From: Lawsonibacter sp.
GTDB lineage: Bacteria > Bacillota > Clostridia > Oscillospirales > Oscillospiraceae
Direction of reading: 5' to 3'
DNA length: 10,893 nucleotides
NCBI GenBank assembly: GCA_022798155.1
Contig: JAAWLY010000068.1
Location: 1 to 10,893 of the forward strand
Shown here: piece after piece, positions 5,869-10,893 of the stretch
How positions within the stretch are numbered: the stretch's first letter is position 1
How the letters are laid out: every line of letters begins with the position of its first letter
The notes under the pieces: generated by a model
What the model was told of the DNA's origin: nothing
The model's database searches: none
Seen by the model: the letters and a program-made list of their open reading frames with translations, nothing else
Position numbers and translations under genes: made by a program

Positions 5869-6111
5869 ATGAACATTCAGTACACCCCAAAGGGGGTCTG
5901 CTCCCGCTCCTTCAGCATCGAGGTGGAAAACGGCGTGATCGGCTCCATCCAGGTGGAAGGGGGATGCAACGGCAACCTCAAGGGCCTGGCCGCCCTTTTG
6001 AAAGGCATGAAGGTGGAGGAGGCCATCCAGCGCATGGAGGGCATCCACTGCGGCGCAAAGCCCACCTCCTGTCCCGACCAGATGGCTCAGGCGCTGAAAA
6101 CCGCCCTGTAA
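5869..6111 (+). CDS. Small TSCPD-domain protein (TIGR03905-like)
   Basis: This 80-residue soluble protein is made almost entirely of a TSCPD domain, the small Cys-containing domain also found at the C-terminus of B12-dependent ribonucleotide reductases. The diagnostic TSCPD motif is at residues 66-70. There are four cysteines (11, 33, 61 and 68), of which C33 in GGCNGNLKG, C61 in HCGAKPTSCPD and C68 sit in conserved positions and could form a metal or redox site. The ATG is preceded by GAGAGGCGAA. Standalone members are common in Clostridia and their function is not established. No ribonucleotide reductase gene is nearby. The gene has its own promoter and ends at a strong hairpin. Confidence 0.88.
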   Translation: MNIQYTPKGVCSRSFSIEVENGVIGSIQVEGGCNGNLKGLAALLKGMKVEEAIQRMEGIHCGAKPTSCPDQMAQALKTAL

Positions 6112-6115
6112 CACA

Positions 6116-6147
6116 CAGGCCCGGAACCGCACACGGTTCCGGGCCTG
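6116..6147. terminator. Shared terminator between convergent TSCPD and udp genes
   Basis: CAGGCCCGGAACCG (6116-6129) pairs perfectly over 14 bp with CGGTTCCGGGCCTG (6134-6147) around a 4-base loop, CACA. It lies 4 bases after the TSCPD stop and 7 bases beyond the end of the convergent udp gene. Flanking T-rich bases are modest on both sides (CTTTCTGTT on +, TGTGTT on -), fitting a bidirectional terminator. Confidence 0.85.
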
Positions 6148-6154
6148 CTTTCTG

Positions 6155-6925
6155 TTATGCTTTGTCCTGGGCGATGAGCAGCTTCAGCGCCTCTACCCCG
6201 GCCGTTACCGCCGCCTGGGTGTTGTGGCTCTCCTTCTGGTCCAGGCCGGCCTTCTCCCGCTCCTGGTTCCAGATAACATGGAACACCGAGCCGCACCGCA
6301 CCCGCCGGGCGGCCGCTACGGTGAACAGGGCCGCCGACTCCATCTCAGAGGCCAGCACCCCCAGCCGCTTCCAGGCCTCCCACTTCTGCTCCAGCTCATA
6401 GCTCACCGGCATCCGGAAGGGGGAGTGCTGGCCGTAGAAGGAGTCCTTGCACTGCACCACCCCCGCGTGCCAGGGACAGCCCAGCCCCTTACACGCCTCC
6501 ACCAGGGCGGTGGTAACGGCAAAGTCCGGCACGGCGGGCCACTCGATGGGAGCATACTCCCGGCTGGTCCCCTCCATGCGCACCGCGCCGGTGGCCACCA
6601 CCACGTCGCCGCTCTGCACCGACAGGTCGATCCCCCCGCAGGTGCCCACCCGGACAAAGGTGTGGGCGCCGATGTTGGCCAGCTCCTCCATGGCGATGGC
6701 GGCGGAGGGACCGCCGATGCCGGTGGACACCACGCTCACCTTCTCCCCCAGCAGCGCGCCGGTGTATGTGACATACTCCCGGTTGGCGGCCACCCGGACC
6801 GGATGGTCGAAGTGCTGGGCAATGGCCTCGCACCGGCCCGGGTCGCCAGGCAAAATGCAGTAGCCCCCCACGTCCCCCTGGGCGCACTGGATATGAAATT
6901 GCTTTTCCCGCGTCTGTTCGTTCAT
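6155..6925 (-). CDS. udp: Uridine phosphorylase
   Basis: This 256-residue cytosolic enzyme splits uridine with phosphate into uracil and ribose-1-phosphate (pyrimidine salvage). NP-I family motifs are ILPGDPGR (24-31) and STGIGGPS (67-74), which bind phosphate, VRVGTCGG (91-98), DSFYGQ (161-166) near the base, and EMESAALF (194-201), whose Met/Glu grip the ribose. Overall similarity to E. coli Udp (253 aa) is clear, including EYAPIEWPAVPDF against its FAPLEFPAV block. The E. coli uracil-binding pair Gln166/Arg168 is only partly kept: Gln166 is present, with an Arg at 171 instead, so base preference could be broader. The start is fixed by AGGAAGGGAG before the ATG (complement of 6923-6925). 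It is a single-gene unit convergent with the TSCPD gene. Confidence 0.92.
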   Translation of the reverse strand: MNEQTREKQFHIQCAQGDVGGYCILPGDPGRCEAIAQHFDHPVRVAANREYVTYTGALLGEKVSVVSTGIGGPSAAIAMEELANIGAHTFVRVGTCGGIDLSVQSGDVVVATGAVRMEGTSREYAPIEWPAVPDFAVTTALVEACKGLGCPWHAGVVQCKDSFYGQHSPFRMPVSYELEQKWEAWKRLGVLASEMESAALFTVAAARRVRCGSVFHVIWNQEREKAGLDQKESHNTQAAVTAGVEALKLLIAQDKA

Positions 6926-6955
6926 CCTGACCGCTCCCTTCCTGTTTGATATCCT

Positions 6956-6985
6956 ATTTTACCACAAAGCGCCTTCCCTTGACAA
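6956..6985 (-). promoter_or_regulatory. Sigma-A promoter of udp
   Basis: On the minus strand TTGTCA (complement of 6980-6985) and TAAAAT (complement of 6956-6961) are spaced by 18 bases, each one mismatch from consensus. Transcription would begin near 6949, about 25 bases upstream of the udp start codon. Confidence 0.6.
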
Positions 6986-6994
6986 GGCTAAACA

Positions 6995-7018
6995 CCGGCT
7001 TGACCTTTCCTCAGCCGG
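6995..7018. promoter_or_regulatory. Dyad overlapping the + strand promoter (candidate operator)
   Basis: CCGGC-T-TGA (6995-7003) is mirrored by TCAGCCGG (7011-7018), an 8-bp dyad with one bulged base and a 7-base centre. It overlaps the -35 and spacer of the 7000-7028 promoter, where a bound repressor would block RNA polymerase. No known operator is recognised. Confidence 0.3.
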
Positions 7019-7028
7019 ACATTATAAT
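7000..7028 (+). promoter_or_regulatory. Near-consensus sigma-A promoter for the hairpin RNA candidate
   Basis: TTGACC (7000-7005), a 17-base spacer and a perfect TATAAT (7023-7028) make this the best sigma-A match in the window. The expected start point, 6-8 bases after the -10, is at about 7034-7036. That coincides with the left end of the long inverted repeat. Confidence 0.75.
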
Positions 7029-7034
7029 GGCCTA

Positions 7035-7194
7035 GGCGCTGTTTGAAAAATGGAAATGTGCCCAACGGCGAGGAATTTTGTCTCCAGGCAAACACAATTT
7101 TTCGCCGGAATCCTGGATGGATTTCAAGAAAACTTGGGAAGCTTGGGGGCGAAAGGCCCGCCGTTTGGGCGTTTTGACATTTTTCAGACAAGCC
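7035..7194 (+). ncRNA. Candidate structured small RNA: ~160-nt long imperfect hairpin
   Basis: The two halves of 7035-7194 are imperfect inverted copies. By hand alignment about 55 of ~78 positions per arm pair by Watson-Crick rules from the ends (GGC...GCC) to the apex GGAATCC-TGGAT-GGATTTC (7097-7115). The longest runs are TGTTTGAAAAATG (7040-7052) against CATTTTTCAGACA (7179-7191; one G-U) and AACGGCG against CGCCGTT. Unpaired spots are short internal loops. About eight mismatches become G-U pairs in a + transcript and only about two would in a - transcript, supporting transcription from the + strand. A strong promoter ends 6 bases upstream. Size and shape recall 6S RNA, but I cannot assign it to a family. 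The alternative is a MITE-like repeat; no clear target duplication flanks it. No U-run terminator follows. Confidence 0.5.
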
Positions 7195-7277
7195 CTGGTC
7201 TGCCTCTCTCCCACGGGAAAACTCCGGGGCAAAATGCATAAAATTCTCACTTTATTTCTCCGCCGCGTTTGTTCTTC

Positions 7278-7306
7278 TTGCATCTTGTCCCGTTTCGTTC
7301 TATAAT
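7278..7306 (+). promoter_or_regulatory. Sigma-A promoter of the membrane-anchored protein gene
   Basis: TTGCAT (7278-7283) and a perfect TATAAT (7301-7306) are separated by 17 bases. Transcription would begin near 7313, giving a roughly 50-base leader that carries the GGAGG ribosome binding site at 7351-7355. Confidence 0.65.
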
Positions 7307-7364
7307 AGATGGGTACAATTTATCGTTACCCGCCCTTTTTCTCCAACCAAGGAGGTCATCACTT

Positions 7365-8072
7365 TTGAAACGCTCTCTTTTGTTCCCCTGCACCCTGTGC
7401 CTGATTATCGGCCTGCTGGTGGGCATGCTGCTGCCAATCAGGCTGTGGACCGACAGCTCCCCCCGGCCCGTCGCCTCTAACAACGCCTTCACTCCGCCTC
7501 CAGTCTCCCCCAGCCAGTCTGAGAACTCCAGCTCCGCCGCCGCCCAGAAGGACCCCCTCAACGCGCTGGACAACTTCCCCCTTCTCAACACCGCCTGCAG
7601 CGTCAACCGCTGCATCCAGCAGGGCGACTGGACAGCCCTGTCCGCCTACGTCCATCCCGACCGAGGCGTCACCTTCACCCCCTACTCCACGGTGGACCCC
7701 AGATCTGACCTCACCTTCACCGCCAGCCAGATCAAGGGCCTGGGCAATGACCAAACGGTCTACACCTGGGGCGTGGAGGACGGCCGGGGCGACCCCATTC
7801 AGATGACCATGCTGGACTACTTCGCCCGGTATGTCTACGACTCTGATTACACCCAGGCCTCTGAAATCGGGGTGGACCGGATTATGACCGGCGGCAACGC
7901 CCTGGAAAACCTGGCCGAGGCCTACCCCGGCTGCCGCTTTGTGGATTTCAGCATCCCCAGCGCCGACCCGGTGAACGATGGACTGGACTGGTCCTCCCTG
8001 AAGCTGGTGTTTGAACCGGGAGCCGACGCCTGGTATCTGGTGGGCATTGTCCACGGGGAGTGGACCATTTAG
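7365..8072 (+). CDS. Membrane-anchored extracytoplasmic protein of unknown function (TTG start)
   Basis: This 235-residue protein has an N-terminal hydrophobic anchor or uncleaved signal (about 4-26, after MKR). A Pro/Ser/Ala-rich linker follows (31-63), then a folded domain outside the membrane (64-235). The start is TTG at 7365, because GGAGG (7351-7355) sits 9 bases upstream and translation then begins with a proper signal sequence; the in-frame ATG at 7269 lies before the promoter. The domain resembles an unnamed one in Bacillus and Clostridium lipoproteins, with marks SAYVHPDRGVTFTPY (93-107), YTWG.EDG.GDPI (133-145), YFARYVYDSDY (152-162), DWSSLKLVFE (208-217) and the end WYLVGIVHGEWTI. 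I recognise the pattern but know no function. No catalytic motif is evident. A role in envelope sensing or assembly would be a guess. Confidence 0.8.
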   Translation: MKRSLLFPCTLCLIIGLLVGMLLPIRLWTDSSPRPVASNNAFTPPPVSPSQSENSSSAAAQKDPLNALDNFPLLNTACSVNRCIQQGDWTALSAYVHPDRGVTFTPYSTVDPRSDLTFTASQIKGLGNDQTVYTWGVEDGRGDPIQMTMLDYFARYVYDSDYTQASEIGVDRIMTGGNALENLAEAYPGCRFVDFSIPSADPVNDGLDWSSLKLVFEPGADAWYLVGIVHGEWTI

Positions 8073-8095
8073 AAACCCTGAACACCTCACACATA

Positions 8096-8122
8096 CAGGG
8101 CAAGGGCACAGCCCTTGCCCTG
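8096..8122 (+). other. Perfect 12-bp hairpin between the anchored-protein gene and trkA
   Basis: CAGGGCAAGGGC (8096-8107) pairs with GCCCTTGCCCTG (8111-8122) around a 3-base loop, ACA. No U run follows (next bases CATCGCGAAAGG), so it is not a standard terminator. It may reduce read-through or shield the 5' end of a processed trkAH message. Confidence 0.45.
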
Positions 8123-8135
8123 CATCGCGAAAGGA

Positions 8136-8156
8136 CGCAAAAGAAAGGACTTTGCG
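8136..8156 (+). promoter_or_regulatory. Hairpin presenting the trkA ribosome binding site
   Basis: CGCAAA (8136-8141) pairs with TTTGCG (8151-8156). The 9-base loop AGAAAGGAC holds the trkA ribosome binding site (AAAGGA, 8144-8149), and the stem ends 2 bases before the ATG. It may tune translation; the stem is short and the role unproven. Confidence 0.3.
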
Positions 8157-8158
8157 CT

Positions 8159-9547
8159 ATGAATATTATCATCGTAGGCTGCGGCAAGGTGGGCTTCTCC
8201 CTGGCGGAGCAGCTGGTGCAGGAGGAGCATGACGTCACCGTTGTAGACAGCAACGAGGAGGCCCTGCGCCGGGCCGGCGACCAGCTGGATATTATGACGG
8301 TGCGGGGCAACGGCGTATCCGCCGCCTGCCTGCGGGAGGCCGGGGCCGGCGACGCCGACCTGCTGGTGGCCGCCACCAGCGCCGACGAGGTGAACATGGT
8401 GTGCTGCCTCACCGCCAAGGACCTGGGCACCAAACATACCATCGCCCGCATCCGCAATCAGGAGTACACCAGCAGCGTGGGCGAGCTGCGCCGCAACCTG
8501 AAAATCGACATGGCCATCAACCCAGAAAACACCACCGCCGTGGAGATCTCCCGGCTGCTCCGCTTCCCCTCCGCCGCCAACATCGAGACCTTCTGCCGGG
8601 GCAAGGTAGAGCTGATGGGCTTCCGGCTGCAGGAGGGCGACTTCCTGGTGGGCTCCCCCCTCTACTCCCTGCCCGATAAGGTGAAAAAGCTGGCCCTTCT
8701 CTTCTGCGCCGTGGACCGGGGGGGCGAGGTATCTATCCCCAACGGCTCTTTTGTCCCCAAGGCGGGGGATAAGCTGTACATGGTGGGCCGGCCGGACAGC
8801 CTGGACCAGTTTTTCCGTCTGCTGGGCCGCTACGCCCCCAAGGTGCGCCAGGTCTTTCTGGTGGGGGGCGGCAAGGTGTCTGTCTACCTGGCCAATATTC
8901 TGGACCACATGGGCATCCGCCTGAAAATCATCGAGCGCAGCGAGGAGCGCTGCCGCCTGCTCAGCGAGCGGTTCCCCCAGGTCACCGTCATCTGCGGCGA
9001 CGGCACCGACTCAGAGCTGCTGGAGTCGGAAAACCTCACCGCCAGCGACGCCTTCGTGGCCCTCACCGACCGGGACGAGGACAACCTGATTATCTCCCTG
9101 TACGCCATGCAGCAGGGGATCAAAAAGGTGATTACCAAATGCAACCGGCAAAACTACGCCGGCATCGTCCGCTCCCTGGGCCTGGACAGCGTCATCTCCC
9201 CCAAATTCGTCACCGCCTCCAACATCGTCCATGTGGTGCGGGGACTGCAGAACTCCCAGGGCAGCGTGATGAACTCCCTCCACCGCATCGCCGGCGGCGG
9301 GGCCGAGGCCATGGAGTTTACCGTGGGACCCGGCACCCGGAACCTGGGCGTCCCGCTGAAGGACCTGGAGCTGCGGCCTGGCGTGCTGCTGGCCGTCATC
9401 GTCCGGAAAAACGAGATTATCATCCCCCAGGGCTCCTCCTCCCTCCAGGCGGAGGACCGGGTCATCATCATCGCCCGGGGGGGCGGCGTGCTGGACCTGA
9501 ACGACATCTATAGCTCCGAATCCGTCGGAGGAGGGGCTGGAAAATGA
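8159..9547 (+). CDS. trkA: Trk system potassium uptake regulatory subunit TrkA
   Basis: This 462-residue cytoplasmic protein forms the nucleotide-binding ring that gates the TrkH potassium pore. Domain order is RCK_N1 (about 1-125), RCK_C1 (140-222), RCK_N2 (230-350) and RCK_C2 (380-450), the duplicated layout of true TrkA (E. coli 458 aa) rather than single-unit KtrA. The first Rossmann unit has GCGKVG (7-12) and the ribose-binding acid Asp30 at the end of strand 2, fitting NAD(H) binding. The second has GGGKVS (236-241) with Glu259, a weaker glycine motif. The ATG at 8159 is chosen for its AAAGGA site and because the protein then starts MNIIIVGCG; the in-frame extension back to 8060 covers the upstream hairpin. 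The stop overlaps the trkH ATG by 4 bases (ATGA), so the pair is translationally coupled. Confidence 0.95.
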   Translation: MNIIIVGCGKVGFSLAEQLVQEEHDVTVVDSNEEALRRAGDQLDIMTVRGNGVSAACLREAGAGDADLLVAATSADEVNMVCCLTAKDLGTKHTIARIRNQEYTSSVGELRRNLKIDMAINPENTTAVEISRLLRFPSAANIETFCRGKVELMGFRLQEGDFLVGSPLYSLPDKVKKLALLFCAVDRGGEVSIPNGSFVPKAGDKLYMVGRPDSLDQFFRLLGRYAPKVRQVFLVGGGKVSVYLANILDHMGIRLKIIERSEERCRLLSERFPQVTVICGDGTDSELLESENLTASDAFVALTDRDEDNLIISLYAMQQGIKKVITKCNRQNYAGIVRSLGLDSVISPKFVTASNIVHVVRGLQNSQGSVMNSLHRIAGGGAEAMEFTVGPGTRNLGVPLKDLELRPGVLLAVIVRKNEIIIPQGSSSLQAEDRVIIIARGGGVLDLNDIYSSESVGGGAGK

Positions 9548-10893
9548 ACATAAAGCTGGTTTTAAAGCTGGTAGGCCGGGTGCTGCTGCTGGAGGCCGCC
9601 GCACTGGCTCTCCCTCTGGCGGTAGCCCTGCTCTACCGTGAAAGTCCCGTGCCCTTCCTGCTGGCCATCGCCATTGTGGCCTCCGTGGGGCTCGGCCTGT
9701 CCGCCCTGCCCGCCAAACCCCAGTTTTTTACCCGGGAGGGCTTTGTGGCGGTGGGCCTGATCTGGATTTTTACCGGGCTGGTGGGCTCTCTGCCCTTTAT
9801 GCTCTCCGGGTGGTTTTCCACCCCCATGGACGCCATCTTTGAGTCCTGCTCCGGCTTTACCACCACCGGCTCCACCATCCTCACCGACATTGAGGCATTG
9901 CCCCGGGGCATCCTGTTCTGGCGGGCCTTCACCCACTGGCTGGGGGGCATGGGGGTGCTGGTGCTGGCCACCGCCATCGTCCCCAAGCTGGGCATCCGCT
10001 CCCACTACCTGACCCAGGCCGAGACCCCCGGGCCGGTGTTCTCCAAGCTGGTACCCAAGCAGTCCCAGACCTCTAAAATCCTCTACACCATGTACTTCGC
10101 CCTCACCGCCCTGGAGGTCCTCTGCCTGAAAATCGCCGGAATGCCCCTGTACGACGCCATGATCCACTCCTTCTCCACCGCGGGCACCGGCGGCTTCTCC
10201 AACCGCAACGCCAGCGTGGGGGCCTACAACAGCCTGGCCATCGACATTATCATCACGGTGTTCATGCTGCTGTTCTCCATCAACTTCGCCGTCTACTTCC
10301 TGATCCTCACCAAAAAGTGGCGGGAGGCCCTGGCCAGCGATGAGCTGCGCTTCTTCCTGTCCGTGGTGGCGGGGGCCACCGCCATCATCACCGTAGCCAA
10401 CCTGCGCGTCTACGCCAGCCTGGGGGAGAGTTTGCGGTACACCGTGTTCCAGGTGGCCTCTATCATCTCCACCACCGGCTTTGGCACGGCGGACTTTGTC
10501 CTGTGGCCTCAGTTCTCCCAGCTGATTATCGTCCTGCTCATGTTCTGCGGGGCCAGCGCCGGGTCCACCGGCGGCGGTATGAAGTGTTCCCGGATACTTC
10601 TTCTCCTCCGGGCCATCCGCCGGGAGATCCACCGCATCACCCACCCCCGGTCGGTGGAGGTGGTCAAGCTGGACGGCAAGCTGGTCAGCGAGGCCACCCT
10701 ACACACCCTGCTGGTCTTTCTGGGGGCCTATGTGGCCACCGTCTTTGCCGCCGCCCTGGTCATCTCCCTGGACGGGCAGTCCTTCGCCGTCTCCTTCAGC
10801 GCCGCCCTCACCTGCGTCAGCAACGTGGGCCCCGGCCTGGAGGCCATCGGCCCCAGCGGCAACTTTGCCGCCTTCTCCGGGCTGTCCAAGGGG
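9544..10893 (+). CDS. trkH: Trk system potassium uptake pore protein TrkH (3' end outside window)
   Basis: 450 residues are visible and the frame is open to the window edge. The family is usually about 480 aa, so only the last helix is probably missing. It is an integral membrane K+ channel/transporter of four membrane-pore-membrane units. All four pore loops are seen with their selectivity glycines: SGFTTTG (103-109), STAGTGGFS (211-219), STTGFGT (309-315) and SNVGPG (426-431). The intramembrane gating-loop region GASAGSTGGGMKCSR (336-350) is also intact. The ATG overlaps the trkA stop by 4 bases, and the GGAGGAGGGG ribosome binding site lies inside the trkA end. With TrkA it forms the complete K+ uptake system. 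The Trk rather than Ktr assignment rests on the duplicated RCK layout of its partner. Confidence 0.95.
   Translation, partial: MNIKLVLKLVGRVLLLEAAALALPLAVALLYRESPVPFLLAIAIVASVGLGLSALPAKPQFFTREGFVAVGLIWIFTGLVGSLPFMLSGWFSTPMDAIFESCSGFTTTGSTILTDIEALPRGILFWRAFTHWLGGMGVLVLATAIVPKLGIRSHYLTQAETPGPVFSKLVPKQSQTSKILYTMYFALTALEVLCLKIAGMPLYDAMIHSFSTAGTGGFSNRNASVGAYNSLAIDIIITVFMLLFSINFAVYFLILTKKWREALASDELRFFLSVVAGATAIITVANLRVYASLGESLRYTVFQVASIISTTGFGTADFVLWPQFSQLIIVLLMFCGASAGSTGGGMKCSRILLLLRAIRREIHRITHPRSVEVVKLDGKLVSEATLHTLLVFLGAYVATVFAAALVISLDGQSFAVSFSAALTCVSNVGPGLEAIGPSGNFAAFSGLSKG

Larger units (their letters stand above)
6926..7364. other. 439-base non-coding region between udp and the next gene
   Basis: The short open frames here show no ribosome binding site or family features. 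The region carries the udp promoter (-), a + promoter under a dyad, a ~160-base imperfect hairpin (7035-7194), and a second + promoter (7278-7306). I see nothing clear between 7195 and 7277: neither a terminator nor a recognised motif. Confidence 0.6.

Noticed and set aside
7050..7241. Short + strand open frames across the non-coding region
   Set aside because: They have no ribosome binding site, overlap the inverted repeat, and their translations match no family I recognise.
8073..8158. c-di-AMP (ydaO) riboswitch upstream of trkAH
   Set aside because: Such riboswitches do control K+ uptake in Firmicutes, but this 86-base gap is too short and shows only two simple hairpins, without the conserved ydaO core.
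9562..10644. 360-residue frame on the minus strand opposite trkH
   Set aside because: Its composition (Gly, Gln, His, Asp rich) is an artefact of opposite-strand reading. TrkH on the + strand has all four pore motifs.

Overview
The window looks like chromosomal core sequence from an endospore-forming, GC-rich Clostridia, most likely an Oscillospiraceae-type gut Firmicute (Flavonifractor/Lawsonibacter-like). The grounds are a Spo0A gene, strong AGGAGG-type ribosome binding sites, codons ending heavily in C/G, and AT-rich intergenic regions with sigma-A-like promoters. The genus is inferred from style, not from a search. No transposase, phage gene, tRNA, rRNA or CRISPR array was seen.

Region 1 (1-4738, all +) is a sulfur amino acid uptake block. 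It holds the effector-binding end of a LysR regulator (cut by the window edge), a LysR-type operator/promoter, then metN-metI-metQ (a complete methionine ABC importer) and an M20-family amidohydrolase, closed by a textbook terminator at 4692-4738. The importer plus a deacylase suggests uptake and release of methionine, cysteine or their N-acyl derivatives.

Region 2 (4739-6147, +) holds spo0A behind a roughly 250-base AT-rich control region with a promoter, near-matches to the Spo0A binding box and ATTCCA repeats. A small TSCPD-domain protein gene with its own extended -10 promoter follows. Spo0A is unusual: its DNA-binding half is almost canonical, but the receiver has Glu in place of the phospho-accepting Asp.

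Region 3 (6116-7364) starts with a perfect 14-bp hairpin that separates the TSCPD gene from a convergent uridine phosphorylase gene (- strand). A 439-base non-coding stretch follows. It contains the udp promoter, a near-consensus + strand promoter under a dyad, and a ~160-base imperfect inverted repeat beginning exactly where that promoter should start transcription: a candidate structured small RNA. A second sigma-A promoter then drives the next gene.

Region 4 (7365-10893, +) holds a membrane-anchored extracytoplasmic protein of unknown function that starts at TTG, then trkA and trkH. The last two overlap by 4 bases and encode the regulatory and pore subunits of a potassium uptake system. 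trkH runs off the right edge.

The two most notable observations are the Spo0A receiver substitution and the long-hairpin RNA candidate at 7035-7194.
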